A DNA stretch of 64,000 nt from Dyella sp. OK004 (GTDB lineage Bacteria; Pseudomonadota; Gammaproteobacteria; Xanthomonadales; Rhodanobacteraceae). Shown here piece by piece: positions 8,451 through 17,527 of this stretch. The translations under genes and the position numbers were made by a program. The first letter of the stretch is position 1; every line of letters begins with the position of its first letter. The notes beneath the pieces are model-generated. The model worked only from the letters and a program-made list of their open reading frames with translations. It did no database searches and was not told the DNA's origin. Location: NCBI RefSeq assembly GCF_900114495.1, contig NZ_FOZI01000003.1, positions 744,001-808,000 on the forward strand, read 5' to 3'.

Positions 8451-8789
8451 TGAAAAAAACCTGACTAGATAGGATACTCGGCCAGCGCTACGTCCTACTC
8501 GCCGAAACTGCGGCTGGGGTTAGGACGCCCGCCCGTAACGCCGGCGAGGATAGCGCCGGCCGCCTCTTTGGCAGCCGGTCGCTGCTCCCTTTCATCGTAA
8601 CGGTTCGGGTTGCTGTTTGTCCGGTTCACTAAGAAGAATCGGAACAGCTGGCGTGATGCCACGAATCACCCCGGAACCGGAAACGGTCCCGTCTTTATGC
8701 CGCTTCACCGCAGCGGCGCGATCCCCGGCAGGCCGCCCCTCAGGCGCCACCGCGGCACGCGACGCGCGGCAAGCCAAGGAAAAACCACA
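8451..8789 (+). other. Divergent rluC-rne intergenic region with rne leader
   Basis: 339 bp without a gene. It must contain the promoters of rluC (minus) and rne (plus). In enterobacteria the rne leader forms hairpins that let RNase E cut its own message; here a GCCGGC pair around 8540-8565 and a GC-rich stretch close to the start could fold, but I see no close match to the E. coli hp2 element and no confident -35/-10 pair. Confidence 0.4.
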
Positions 8790-11700
8790 ATGAAACGTAT
8801 GTTGATCAACGCAACTCAGCGTGAGGAGTTGCGTGTGGCCATCGTCGATGGCCAGACCCTTTACGATCTCGATATCGAAATCCCCTCCCGCGAGCAGAAA
8901 AAAGCCAACATCTACAAAGGCCGTATCACTCGCGTCGAACCCTCCCTCGAAGCCTGCTTTATCGACTATGGCGCCGAGCGCCATGGCTTCCTGCCCCTCA
9001 AGGAAGTTGCCCGCGAGTACTTCACGCAGGGCCTGGATCCGAACAAGGCCTCCATCCGCGAGCTGATCAAAGAAGGCCAGGAAGTCGTTGTCCAGGTCGA
9101 GAAGGAAGAGCGTGGCAACAAGGGCGCCGCCCTGACCACCTTCATCAGCCTGGCCGGCCGTTACATGGTGCTGATGCCGAACAACCCGAAGGCCGGCGGT
9201 GTTTCGCGCCGGATCGAGGGTGAAGACCGGCAGGCCCTGAAGGAAGCCCTGGAGCACCTGACCGTTCCGGACGACGTCGGCCTGATCGTGCGCACCGCCG
9301 GCATGGGGCGCGACGCGGAAGAGCTGCAGTGGGATCTGGACTACCTGCTCCAGCTGTGGCGCTCGATCTCTGGGGCGGCCAGCTCGCAGAAGGCGCCGTT
9401 CCTGATCTATCAGGAGTCCAAGCTGTTCATCCGCGCCCTGCGCGACTACCTGCGCAATGACATCGGCGAGATCCTGATCGACGAGGAGTCGCTGTACAAC
9501 GACGCCCGCGAGTTCGTGCAGCAGGTGATGCCGAACGCTCTGCGCAAGCTCAAGATGTACCGCGACGAGACCCCGTTGTTCTCGCGCTACCAGATCGAAA
9601 CGCAGATCGAGAGCGCGTTCGATCGCCAGGTTCGCCTGCCCTCCGGCGGCTCGATCGTGATCGACCAGACCGAAGCGCTGACCGCCATCGACATCAACTC
9701 GTCGAAGGCCACCAAGGGCAGCGATATCGAAGAAACCGCGTTCAACACCAACTGCGAGGCGGCAGTGGAAATCGCCCGCCAGCTGCGCATCCGCGATGCC
9801 GGCGGCCTGATCGTGATCGATTTCATCGACATGGACAGCCCCAAGCATCAGCGTGAAGTGGAGGAGCGCCTGAAGGACGCCCTCAAGCTGGATCGCGCCC
9901 GCGTGCAGATCGGCCGCATCTCGCGCTTCGGCCTGCTGGAAATGTCCCGCCAGCGCCTGCGCCCGAGCCTGGGCGAAGCCACCCAGATCGTGTGCCCGCG
10001 CTGCGAAGGCCATGGCCACATCCGCGGCGTGGAATCGCTCGCGCTGTCGACCCTGCGCCTGATCGAAGAACACGCCATGAAGGACAACACCGGCCAAGTG
10101 CTGGTGCAGGCCCCGCCGACGGTGGCCAACTTCATGCTCAACGAAAAGCGTGCCAGCGTGGTCGAGATCGAGCTGCGCAACAAGGTGCACGTGGTGATCG
10201 TGGCCGACGACAAGCTCGAGACACCGCACATCGAAATTCAGCGCATCCGCGAAGCGGACATGGGCGAGCACAGCAAGCCCAGTTATGAGCGCCTGACTGC
10301 CGTCGAAGCCTCGCCGGTTCCGAAAATGGGCCAGGCCCTTGGCAGCAGTGAGCAGCCAGCCGTCAGCGGCATCGTGCCGGCCTCCCCCGCGCCGGTGCGC
10401 GAGGAAGTGGCCACGCCGGTCGCCGCACAACCAGTAGGTCGTCAGTCGACAGCGGCAGCACCTGCCCCGAGCGGCGGCGTGATCGCACGCCTGCTGGGCT
10501 GGTTCCGCGGCACCGCTGCCCCGGCCGCGCCGGCTCCGCAGACCAAGCGCGAGGAAACGTCGTCGCAGTCTCGCGGCAACCGTCGCGACGAACGCGGTCG
10601 CCCGCAACAGGGCAGTCGCCAGCAGCAGCCGTCGCAGCGTCGCGAGCAGCAGCAGGCCAAACAAGGTGGCCAGCAGCAGCAAGGCAAGGGCAATCGCCAG
10701 CAGCGCCAGCCGCAGCAAGCACAGGCTCCCAAGCAGGACCAGCAGCTGCCCCAGCGCCAGCCCAAGGCCGAACAGCAGGCAGCACAGGCCGAGCGCAAGC
10801 AGCAAGCCCAGCAGCCACGCCAGGAGCAGCAGGCCAAACCGCAGCAGGCGCAGGAACCGCGTCAGCCTCGCCAGCAGCAGGCACCTCAGACTCAGCGACC
10901 GGCAGCTGCCCCGGCACCCGAAGCCGCACAAGAAGCCGCGTTGGCAGCGAGGCCGCTAACCGACGCCGTGGCACCGGATACGGTCGAAGCCGCCGGCCCA
11001 GAAGCCGAAGGCAGCCAGGCACGTCGTCGTCGTGGCCGTCGCGGCGGCCGCCGCCGTCGCCGTCACGAGGACGGAACGCAGGCGAACGCCGGCACCGAGA
11101 CTCAACTGGATAACGAACTGGATCTGGACGACGAGGATCGCGAGTCGGCTGCGGCATCGCATCCCGCCACGCCGGCCGCTACCGTAGCGGCGACCGCGGC
11201 GGTTGCGACTGCCACCGCAGTCGTGATCAGCGAGACTGAAGCACCTACCGCCCCCGCGCAGCCGTCGATCCCGCCAGTCATGCATGAAGCCCCGGTGGTG
11301 GAAACCCCGGCTCCGGCGCCGATGGCATTCAATCTGCCGACGCTTCCGCCGATCCCGGTCAAGACCGAGGTTGCCGAAAGCGAGCCGATGGCCGCTGAAC
11401 CGGTGGCCACGCACGTCCCGGCGACCTCTCATGAAGCGCCGATCGCCCCTGAGGTTTCCGTCCCGCATGCGCCGGTCACTGACAGCGAAGTCCACGCTGC
11501 GGATCACTCGGCGACGCAGGTCGTAGAACCCGCGCAGCCGGTGGTTGTCCACGAGACGAAGAGTGCCGACATCGAGCCCCCCGTAGCGGCTGAGCCAGTA
11601 CCGGTGGCCGAGCCAACACCGGCAGTGACCACGCCGGTTAATGCAAGCGAGCATGTCGAACTCGCCGAGCCAGTTGCTGAAGTGACCCCGCTGCCGCCCG

Positions 11701-11840
11701 TGACCGGCCTGCCGAAGCAGGGTGACCTGCTCAATCATCCGGACTTCCATCCGCATGCGCCGGTATCGCAGGAACCGTTCGTTGAGCCCAAGACGGAAGA
11801 GAAGCCGTCCGAGGACAAGACCAGCGCGTCTGGCGGCTGA
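8790..11840 (+). CDS. rne: Ribonuclease E
   Basis: A 1016-residue RNase E, the main endonuclease of mRNA decay and of rRNA/tRNA processing and the scaffold of the degradosome. The first ~500 residues are the catalytic half: an S1 domain at about 35-125, the DNase I-like core with ITAIDINSS and IVIDFIDMD, and the zinc-link CPRCEGHGH (Cys402, Cys405). The remainder is disordered: a Gln/Ala/Pro-rich tract (about 600-730), an Arg-rich RNA-binding patch at about 744-762, then an acidic/Pro-Ala-Glu tail with repeated PVA/EPV units. The start at 8790 has AAGGA upstream. A long open frame on the opposite strand is compositional and not a gene. Strong bidirectional terminator after it. Confidence 0.96.
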   Translation: MKRMLINATQREELRVAIVDGQTLYDLDIEIPSREQKKANIYKGRITRVEPSLEACFIDYGAERHGFLPLKEVAREYFTQGLDPNKASIRELIKEGQEVVVQVEKEERGNKGAALTTFISLAGRYMVLMPNNPKAGGVSRRIEGEDRQALKEALEHLTVPDDVGLIVRTAGMGRDAEELQWDLDYLLQLWRSISGAASSQKAPFLIYQESKLFIRALRDYLRNDIGEILIDEESLYNDAREFVQQVMPNALRKLKMYRDETPLFSRYQIETQIESAFDRQVRLPSGGSIVIDQTEALTAIDINSSKATKGSDIEETAFNTNCEAAVEIARQLRIRDAGGLIVIDFIDMDSPKHQREVEERLKDALKLDRARVQIGRISRFGLLEMSRQRLRPSLGEATQIVCPRCEGHGHIRGVESLALSTLRLIEEHAMKDNTGQVLVQAPPTVANFMLNEKRASVVEIELRNKVHVVIVADDKLETPHIEIQRIREADMGEHSKPSYERLTAVEASPVPKMGQALGSSEQPAVSGIVPASPAPVREEVATPVAAQPVGRQSTAAAPAPSGGVIARLLGWFRGTAAPAAPAPQTKREETSSQSRGNRRDERGRPQQGSRQQQPSQRREQQQAKQGGQQQQGKGNRQQRQPQQAQAPKQDQQLPQRQPKAEQQAAQAERKQQAQQPRQEQQAKPQQAQEPRQPRQQQAPQTQRPAAAPAPEAAQEAALAARPLTDAVAPDTVEAAGPEAEGSQARRRRGRRGGRRRRRHEDGTQANAGTETQLDNELDLDDEDRESAAASHPATPAATVAATAAVATATAVVISETEAPTAPAQPSIPPVMHEAPVVETPAPAPMAFNLPTLPPIPVKTEVAESEPMAAEPVATHVPATSHEAPIAPEVSVPHAPVTDSEVHAADHSATQVVEPAQPVVVHETKSADIEPPVAAEPVPVAEPTPAVTTPVNASEHVELAEPVAEVTPLPPVTGLPKQGDLLNHPDFHPHAPVSQEPFVEPKTEEKPSEDKTSASGG

Positions 11841-11857
11841 TACCGCCCTGAGATGAA

Positions 11858-11899
11858 GCCAATAAAAAAGCCGGACTCTGGTCCGGCTTTTTTATTGGC
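11858..11899. terminator. Bidirectional terminator between rne and gacA
   Basis: A 19-bp perfect inverted repeat with a 4-base loop. A GCCGGAC/GTCCGGC core is flanked by AAAAAA on one side and TTTTTT on the other, so it can stop both rne (plus) and gacA (minus) transcripts. Confidence 0.93.
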
Positions 11900-11927
11900 G
11901 CGTGTTTATTGGCACGTAAAGGCTCGA

Positions 11928-12581
11928 TCACCCGCCAACTTGGTTGTTGTGCGTATCCAGCAGGCCATGAATGGTCATCAGGTGCGCCAGGCTCACCACG
12001 TGATCCACCTGCAGCTTCTCCATCAGGCGCTGCTTATAGGTCGACACCGTCTTCGGACTCAAGTTGAGCTGTTCGCCGATCGCCGTGAGCGCCTTGCCGC
12101 GCACGAGCATCATGGCAACTTCCAGCTCGCGGCTGGAGAGCGCATCGAAGGGCGAGCCTTCGCCGTCCAGCGTAGCGAGCGCCAGTTGCTGTGCGACCGT
12201 CGGTGCGAGATAGCGACGCCCACCGGCCACCTGCCGCACGGCAATAAGCAGCTCTTCTGCGGTACAACCCTTGGTGAGATAGCCAAGCGCACCCGCATCG
12301 AGCAGGCGCTTCGGAAAACGCGCGTCATCGACCACAGTGATGATGATGATGTTAGTCGGCAGCTTGGAGCGCGCCACCCGTTCGGTGAGTTCGATACCGC
12401 TCATGCCCGGCATATGGACATCGACCAAGGCGATCTGCGGCTCATGCGCCTTGATCAGCCGCAAACCCTCTTCCGCCGTACCTGCTTCACCACAGATATG
12501 CATGTCGGGCTGCTGTTGCAGAATCATCCGAAAGCCCGTGCGCACGAGCTCGTGATCGTCAACCAGAACCAAATTGATCAC
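11928..12581 (-). CDS. gacA: Response regulator of the GacA/UvrY family
   Basis: A 217-residue NarL/FixJ-type response regulator. In the receiver domain Asp54 (LVDVHMPGM) is the phospho-acceptor and Lys104 (GYLTKG) the conserved lysine. The C-terminal LuxR-type helix-turn-helix contains LSSRELEVAMMLVRGK and LSPKTVSTYKQRL. The linker GSPFDALSSRE and QIAQQLAL-like segment are typical of GacA/UvrY, which activates small RNAs that titrate RsmA/CsrA. It starts with GTG, with GGGAGG eight bases upstream. The uvrC-pgsA-tRNA group lies upstream on the same strand, the usual GacA neighbourhood, but with gacA at the end instead of before uvrC. The cognate sensor kinase is not in the window. Confidence 0.88.
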   Translation of the reverse strand: MINLVLVDDHELVRTGFRMILQQQPDMHICGEAGTAEEGLRLIKAHEPQIALVDVHMPGMSGIELTERVARSKLPTNIIIITVVDDARFPKRLLDAGALGYLTKGCTAEELLIAVRQVAGGRRYLAPTVAQQLALATLDGEGSPFDALSSRELEVAMMLVRGKALTAIGEQLNLSPKTVSTYKQRLMEKLQVDHVVSLAHLMTIHGLLDTHNNQVGG

Positions 12582-12871
12582 TACGCCGCCCTCCCTGGGT
12601 GGAACCTGAAATTAGGCTGCCTATCTGTCCAATGCAAGCGCTAAACGTGCGAAACATAGGCGAACAGAAAAGACCCCTCTTTTCGGCTCACAGGTAGGTG
12701 TAAACCCGCAGACTTTAATATGCGGGCGCTCAGTATCTTCGATCGCAATCCCAAGGTCTGTCGGCAACAGACTACGCTTCGTCATTACAAGCCCGCACAC
12801 TTGCGTCCGCTTGAATGACAAGCCCTGTATGGTGGCAGTCAGACGCCGCGTCATCAGCGCTAAAATCGTGT
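12582..12871 (-). other. Leader region between tRNA-Leu and gacA
   Basis: 290 bp without a convincing gene. On the minus strand it runs from the tRNA-Leu 3' end to gacA. A weak hairpin (CCCGCA / TGCGGG, 12705-12726, ten-base loop) followed by TTTA on the minus strand may end the tRNA transcript. A 77-codon open frame here (12621-12854, minus) has no recognisable features. Confidence 0.4.
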
Positions 12872-12958
12872 TGGTGCCCGGAGCGGGGGTCGAACCCGCA
12901 TAGCCTTGCGGCTGAGGGATTTTAAGTCCCTTGCGTCTACCAGTTTCGCCATCCGGGC
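12872..12958 (-). tRNA. leuZ: tRNA-Leu (anticodon UAA)
   Basis: An 87-nt class II tRNA including an encoded CCA. The acceptor is GCCCGGA paired with TCCGGGC. The anticodon stem AGGGA/TCCCT encloses loop CTTAAAA, giving anticodon TAA. The long variable arm is typical of Leu. It is the last of a Gly-Gly-Cys-Leu set downstream of pgsA, the same order as glyW-cysT-leuZ in E. coli. Confidence 0.97.
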
Positions 12959-13090
12959 GGATGGACCGCAGCGCTGCAGGCTCTGGCGCCAGGCATCGTC
13001 AAGCGGGGTCGCATCCTAGCACGCGAGCCTCTCTCCATAGCCCTCGCCGCCCCGACAAGGCAGCTGAAAACCCTCAAATCGCAGCCAACA

Positions 13091-13116
13091 AAAAACCCGC
13101 AACAAGGCGGGCTTTT
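13091..13116 (-). terminator. Terminator between tRNA-Cys and tRNA-Leu
   Basis: Minus-strand hairpin with core GCCCGC/GCGGGT followed by TTTTTTG. It lies 27 bases past the tRNA-Cys 3' end. One internal mismatch makes it weaker than the other two in this cluster. Confidence 0.65.
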
Positions 13117-13142
13117 GTGGTTCGCGAGAACCGTTTTCGCAA

Positions 13143-13216
13143 TGGAGGCCAGGGTCGGAATCGAACCGGCGTACGCGGCTTTGCAGGCCGCTGCATGACC
13201 ACTCTGCCACCTGGCC
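13143..13216 (-). tRNA. cysT: tRNA-Cys (anticodon GCA)
   Basis: A 74-nt tRNA with encoded CCA. The acceptor is GGCCAGG paired with CCTGGCC, and U73 is the discriminator, as required by cysteinyl-tRNA synthetase. The anticodon loop CTGCAAA gives GCA. It lies between tRNA-Gly and tRNA-Leu, with terminators on both sides. Confidence 0.97.
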
Positions 13217-13263
13217 ATTGCTCGCGAATCGTAACCGGAAAGATCACGCTTCGCTGAAAAAAC

Positions 13264-13287
13264 AAAACCCCGGGAACCCGAGGCTTT
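13264..13287 (-). terminator. Terminator after the downstream tRNA-Gly copy
   Basis: Minus-strand stem AAAGCCTCGGG / CCCGGGGTTTT (one or two G-T pairs, tight loop) followed by GTTTTTT. It begins about ten bases after the tRNA-Gly CCA end. Confidence 0.75.
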
Positions 13288-13296
13288 GCTGAAAAC

Positions 13297-13372
<76 letters not shown>

Positions 13373-13385
13373 ATCGGAGTCAGAA

Positions 13386-13413
13386 ATCATAGCAGAACAT
13401 CGTCATTTGTGAA
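13386..13413 (-). promoter_or_regulatory. Sigma70-type promoter for the downstream tRNA-Gly
   Basis: On the minus strand, TTCACA (-35) and TATGAT (-10) are separated by 16 bases, each 5/6 to consensus. The -10 ends 13 bases before the mature tRNA 5' end, leaving a leader of about seven bases. Confidence 0.65.
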
Positions 13414-13491
13414 GAGCCTGAACCTGAATTTTTCACGTTTCATGCATCTTCACGGACCATGCGCAGCACCCTGCCCTATATCCAAAACGAC

Positions 13492-13517
13492 AAAGCCCCG
13501 GGCTTGGCCGGGGCTTT
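13492..13517 (-). terminator. Terminator after the upstream tRNA-Gly copy
   Basis: Perfect 10-bp stem AAAGCCCCGG/CCGGGGCTTT with a six-base loop. On the minus strand it is followed by GTCGTTTTGG. It begins about ten bases after the tRNA CCA end. Confidence 0.85.
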
Positions 13518-13527
13518 GTACTGAATC

Positions 13528-13603
<76 letters not shown>

Positions 13604-13616
13604 ATCGGAGTCGCGC

Positions 13617-13644
13617 ATTGTAATGGCTAAACAACCATCGTCAA
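13617..13644 (-). promoter_or_regulatory. Sigma70-type promoter for the upstream tRNA-Gly
   Basis: On the minus strand, TTGACG (-35) and TACAAT (-10) with a 16-base spacer; both are 5/6 to consensus. The discriminator GCGCG is GC-rich, as is common for stable-RNA promoters under stringent control. The tRNA begins 14 bases after the -10. Confidence 0.75.
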
Positions 13645-13651
13645 GCCTCTG

Positions 13652-14269
13652 TCATATGCCCTGGACATCTTCATCGGCGGGTTCGCGCCGCGGCGGTTCG
13701 CCACGCAAAATCGGCCATGCGGCACGCAAATAATGCAGGCCCGACCAGATCGTCAGCACACCAGCTATCACCAGCAGCGCCTCGCCAATGTGATAGAGCC
13801 GCAACGCTTCGGCACTCCTCTCGTGCTGCACGATCAGCACCACCAGCGCGATCATCTGCATCACCGTTTTCAATTTGCCGACGAAGGCTACTTTCACTGT
13901 GGCACGCATGCCGATTTCGGCCATCCATTCACGTAAGGCGGACACGCTGATCTCGCGCCCCACGATCACCGCCGCCGTCACCGCCATCACCACGCCCGGC
14001 CAGCCGCCACGATGCGATTCCACCAGCAGGAACAAGGTCACGGCGACCATCAGCTTGTCGGCCACTGGATCCAGAAACGCGCCGAAGGCCGAAGTCAGAT
14101 TCATGCGACGCGCCAGATAGCCGTCCAGCCAGTCGGTGATCGCGGCAAGCACAAAGACGATCGCCGCTGTGATGTTGTGCCCTGGGAATTGCCAGTAGAA
14201 CACCACCACCATCACCGGCAATAACGCTACGCGGAACAGGGTGAGCCAGGTGGGCAGATTGATGTGCAT
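13652..14269 (-). CDS. pgsA: CDP-diacylglycerol--glycerol-3-phosphate 3-phosphatidyltransferase
   Basis: A 205-residue integral membrane enzyme making phosphatidylglycerophosphate, the first committed step to phosphatidylglycerol and cardiolipin. The CDP-alcohol phosphatidyltransferase signature DGx2ARx8Gx3Dx3D is present: DWLDGYLARR, then FGAFLDPVADK. About five or six hydrophobic helices follow the family pattern. The start at 14269 is favoured because GAAGGA lies six bases upstream; the in-frame ATG at 14287 has no such site. It follows uvrC by 65 bp and precedes the tRNA set, a gene order shared with E. coli. Confidence 0.95.
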   Translation of the reverse strand: MHINLPTWLTLFRVALLPVMVVVFYWQFPGHNITAAIVFVLAAITDWLDGYLARRMNLTSAFGAFLDPVADKLMVAVTLFLLVESHRGGWPGVVMAVTAAVIVGREISVSALREWMAEIGMRATVKVAFVGKLKTVMQMIALVVLIVQHERSAEALRLYHIGEALLVIAGVLTIWSGLHYLRAAWPILRGEPPRREPADEDVQGI

Positions 14270-14334
14270 AGGTTCCTTCGGGTTCATTCGCGCAGTGTCG
14301 CACGCGCCTGTGTCAGCAGCAGCGCCACTGCCGA

Positions 14335-16161
14335 TCAGCCGTGCAATGCGGCATAAATGCGTTCGGCCAGGCCGCGATCAATCCCCTTGATCTGCGTAAG
14401 TTCTTCCACACCAGCCGCCTCCACGCCCGCCAGACCACCAAACGCCTTGAGCAGCGCGGTACGGCGACGGGCGCCAATGCCCGGCACCTCCTCCAGCACA
14501 CTGCGCTCCCGCGCTTTCTCGCGACGCTTGCGGTGTCCACTGATGGCGAAGCGATGGGCTTCGTCACGTACGGCGGCCACCAGATGCAGCGCAGGAGATG
14601 CCGGCCCCGGATGCAGGTTACGGCCCGAATCGGCCAACACCAGGGTTTCTTCGCCAGCGCGGCGCCCAGGGCCCTTCGCCACGCCGATCACATGGACGCC
14701 ACTCACACCGAGCTCCTTCAACACATCAAGTGCCTGCGCCACCTGACCGCCGCCGCCGTCGATCAGCAGCACGTCCGGGCGGGCGCCCTCACCCTCCGCC
14801 ACTTTGCGGAAGCGCCGGGTCAGCGCCTGATGCATGGCGGCGTAGTCGTCGCCCGGGGTAATGCCGGTGATATTGAAGCGCCGGTAGTGGGACTTCTCCG
14901 CCCCCTCGGGACCAAACACCACGCACGAGGCTACCGTGGCCTCGCCCATCGTGTGGCTGATATCGAAGCACTCGATGCGCCGCGGCGTTTCATCCAGCTC
15001 CAGCAGCTTCTGCAGATCGTCGAAGCGCGCGCCCAAGGTCTGGCGGCTGGCCAAGCGTGCGGTGAGCGAAGCCTGCGCATTGCGCTCGGCCATCTGCAGG
15101 AAGCGCGCACGCTCGCCGCGCACGCTTGATTTCAACTCCACCGCATGCCCGGATTGCTGCGTCAGCAGCTCGCCCAGAATTTCCTGGTCAGCGACGGCTT
15201 CGCCCAGGATCAACTCGCGCGGCACCGGCCTATCCAGGTAGTACTGCGCGATGAACTGCGCCAGCACGTCGGCCGGCTCGGCATCCAGCGGCAGGCGCGG
15301 GAAGAAGTCGCGCGTGCCCAGGCTGATGCCGTTGCGGAAGAACAGCACGCTGACGCAGGCCATGCCGGATTCGATACGGCAGGCGATCACGTCCATGTCT
15401 GCGCTGGCACCCTGCACGTGGTGCTGCGCCTGTAGGCGCCGGAGTGCGGCCACTTGATCGCGCATCGCCGCCGCGCGCTCGAATTCCAGGGCCTTGGCAG
15501 CCAGCTCCATGGAGCTGGCCAGCTCATCGATCACCGCGCTGCTGCGTCCTTCCAGAAACATCTCGGCATGACGCACGTCGTTGCGGTAATCCTCCACCGT
15601 GATCAATTGCACGCACGGCGCCGTACAGCGGCCGATCTGGTGTTGCAGGCAGGGACGCGAGCGGTTGCGAAAATAGCTGTCCTCGCACTGCCGCACCTTG
15701 AACAGCTTCTGCATCAGGTTGAGGCTTTCGCGCACGGCGAAGGTACTGGGATAAGGCCCGAAATAACGCCCCGGCATATTCCGCGCACCGCGATGGAAGG
15801 CCAGTCGCGGGTAGTCCTCGCCACCGGAGAGGTAGATGTACGGGTAACTCTTATCGTCGCGCAGCAGAATGTTGTAGCGCGGCTTGAGCGACTTGATCAG
15901 CTGCGATTCGAGCAGCAGCGCCTCGCCCTCGGTGCGCGTTACCGTGATCTCGACGCGCGCGATCTGCGACACCATGGCGGCGATGCGCGGCTCCATCCTC
16001 GGCTTGAGGAAGTAGCTGCCTACGCGCTTCTTCAGGTTGCCGGCCTTGCCGACATAAAGCAGATCGTCCTCCGCATCGAAATAGCGGTAGACGCCGGGCG
16101 AGGTGGTCAATGTGCGGACAAAAGCCTTGCCGTCGAAGGCTTGCGGCGGGGTGGGCAGCAT
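14335..16161 (-). CDS. uvrC: Excinuclease ABC subunit C
   Basis: A 608-residue UvrC, the nuclease that makes both incisions in nucleotide excision repair with UvrA and UvrB. The domains in order are: GIY-YIG nuclease (GVYRYFD...LLYVGKAGNLKKR, about 23-50), the cysteine cluster CLQHQIGRCTAPC (an iron-sulfur site in recent work), the UVR motif, and the RNase H-like second nuclease with CFDISH, LLIDGGGGQ and RDEAHRFA. Tandem helix-hairpin-helix motifs (VPGIGARRRTALL; IKGIDRGLAERI) close the protein. All catalytic regions are intact. Confidence 0.97.
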   Translation of the reverse strand: MLPTPPQAFDGKAFVRTLTTSPGVYRYFDAEDDLLYVGKAGNLKKRVGSYFLKPRMEPRIAAMVSQIARVEITVTRTEGEALLLESQLIKSLKPRYNILLRDDKSYPYIYLSGGEDYPRLAFHRGARNMPGRYFGPYPSTFAVRESLNLMQKLFKVRQCEDSYFRNRSRPCLQHQIGRCTAPCVQLITVEDYRNDVRHAEMFLEGRSSAVIDELASSMELAAKALEFERAAAMRDQVAALRRLQAQHHVQGASADMDVIACRIESGMACVSVLFFRNGISLGTRDFFPRLPLDAEPADVLAQFIAQYYLDRPVPRELILGEAVADQEILGELLTQQSGHAVELKSSVRGERARFLQMAERNAQASLTARLASRQTLGARFDDLQKLLELDETPRRIECFDISHTMGEATVASCVVFGPEGAEKSHYRRFNITGITPGDDYAAMHQALTRRFRKVAEGEGARPDVLLIDGGGGQVAQALDVLKELGVSGVHVIGVAKGPGRRAGEETLVLADSGRNLHPGPASPALHLVAAVRDEAHRFAISGHRKRREKARERSVLEEVPGIGARRRTALLKAFGGLAGVEAAGVEELTQIKGIDRGLAERIYAALHG

Positions 16162-16224
16162 GGAGAGGATTCTAGCCGGTTTGCCCCTGCGCGATGGTTG
16201 CCGAAGCCCTCGCGTTTTGCTCCT

Positions 16225-16692
16225 TCATCGGCTGCGCAACCGCCGGATCAGGCCGGCGACGCCGCGCTCAGCCAAGGCAACGGCTTCGGTGAAACCTTCC
16301 TCTTCGCCGTAGTACGGATCAGGGAACTCGGCAGGCGGCGCTGAGGCCGCCCACTCCAGAAACAGACCGATCTCCGCCGAGGACCGCGGAGTCACCAAGC
16401 GCTCAACGCCATACAGATTATCGCGATCCATCGCCAGCACCAGATCAAATGCTTCCAGATCGCCTTGCTGAAACTGGCGGGCACGATGCCCAGACAAATC
16501 GAAGCCAGCAGCCTCCGCTGCGCGACGCATCCGTGCATCCGCCCCCTTCCCCACGTGCCAGGAACCGGTGCCACAGGAGGCGACCATCACGTCCAGCCCT
16601 ACTTCGGCACAACGCCTGCGTGCCACTGCCTCGACCAATGGCGAGCGACAGATATTGCCCAGGCAAACAAACAGCAGCCGCGACGCGCTCAT
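16225..16692 (-). CDS. Low-molecular-weight protein-tyrosine phosphatase
   Basis: A 155-residue LMW-PTP. The P-loop CLGNICRS (Cys10, Arg16) near the N terminus and the general-acid loop DPYYG near the C terminus are intact, so it should be active. Bacterial members act on tyrosine kinases of polysaccharide export or other phosphotyrosine proteins; the substrate cannot be told here. The start ATG overlaps the kdsB stop in ATGA, indicating translational coupling, and is preferred over an ATG six codons upstream. A 63-bp gap separates it from uvrC. Confidence 0.92.
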   Translation of the reverse strand: MSASRLLFVCLGNICRSPLVEAVARRRCAEVGLDVMVASCGTGSWHVGKGADARMRRAAEAAGFDLSGHRARQFQQGDLEAFDLVLAMDRDNLYGVERLVTPRSSAEIGLFLEWAASAPPAEFPDPYYGEEEGFTEAVALAERGVAGLIRRLRSR

Positions 16693-17465
16693 GTCTGCTG
16701 GCGCAGCCACCGCTCTGCGCGTTCCAGATCCACCTTGGTATCGATACCGGGCGGGAACGGTTCCGGCGTCAAGCGCACGGCGATGGCATGGCCATGCTCC
16801 ATCACGCGCAACTGCTCCAGCGACTCGGCCTGCTCCAGCGGCGTGCGGCTAAGGCTGGCATAGCGCTTCAGGAAACCGGCGCGATAGGCATAGATGCCGA
16901 TATGGCGCAGGAAGGGCACGTCGCCGGGCAAGACATCGCGATTCGCGGCAAAGGCATCGCGTGCCCACGGCAGCGGCGCGCGGCTGAAATACAGAGCGCG
17001 GCCCGTCGCGCTGCGTACCAGCTTCACCACATTCGGATCGAACAACTCATGCGCGTCGGTGATCGGAGTGGCCAGCGTGGCAACTGGTGCGTCGTCCTCG
17101 GCCAGCGCACGCGCCACTTCGCGAATGCCTGCGGCGGGAGCAAATGGTTCGTCGCCTTGCAGGTTCACCACGATGGCATCGTCAGCCCAGCCATAGTGCA
17201 CTACGCATTCAGCCAGGCGATCGCTACCGGAGGCGTGATCGCTGCGCGTCATACAGATATCCACGCCGTTTCCAGCCAGCGCGTCGGCGATGCGCTGATC
17301 ATCCACCGCCACCACGACCTGAGTGGCGCCGGCCTGCAATGCACGGTGTGCGACCCGCACCACCATCGGCACGCCAGCGATCTCCCGCAGCGGCTTGGCC
17401 GGCAGGCGGGTGGAGCCGTAGCGAGCAGGAATGGCGACAATGAAGGGCGGTACGTGGGCGGACAT
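16689..17465 (-). CDS. kdsB: 3-deoxy-manno-octulosonate cytidylyltransferase
   Basis: A 258-residue CMP-Kdo synthetase, which activates Kdo with CTP before transfer to lipid A. The N-terminal nucleotide-binding signature [15 protein letters not shown] and the later [11 protein letters not shown] are conserved. Its substrate comes through kdsA at about 49 kb, so the window holds two of the four Kdo pathway genes in separate units. The ATGA junction couples it to the downstream phosphatase gene; aroA ends 62 bp upstream. Confidence 0.96.
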   Translation of the reverse strand: MSAHVPPFIVAIPARYGSTRLPAKPLREIAGVPMVVRVAHRALQAGATQVVVAVDDQRIADALAGNGVDICMTRSDHASGSDRLAECVVHYGWADDAIVVNLQGDEPFAPAAGIREVARALAEDDAPVATLATPITDAHELFDPNVVKLVRSATGRALYFSRAPLPWARDAFAANRDVLPGDVPFLRHIGIYAYRAGFLKRYASLSRTPLEQAESLEQLRVMEHGHAIAVRLTPEPFPPGIDTKVDLERAERWLRQQT

Positions 17466-17527
17466 GGCGACCTCGACTCAGAGGCCGCCAAGCCTAACCG
17501 CAACGCAGGGCAGAGACGAGTAGTCGG

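Noticed and set aside
8592-10931. Long open frame (779 codons) antisense to rne
   Set aside because: Highly biased residue mix from the GC-rich, Gln-rich rne tail; no ribosome site or family; rne itself is unmistakable.
12621-12854. 77-codon frame upstream of gacA
   Set aside because: No ribosome site, no recognisable residues; probably leader sequence.
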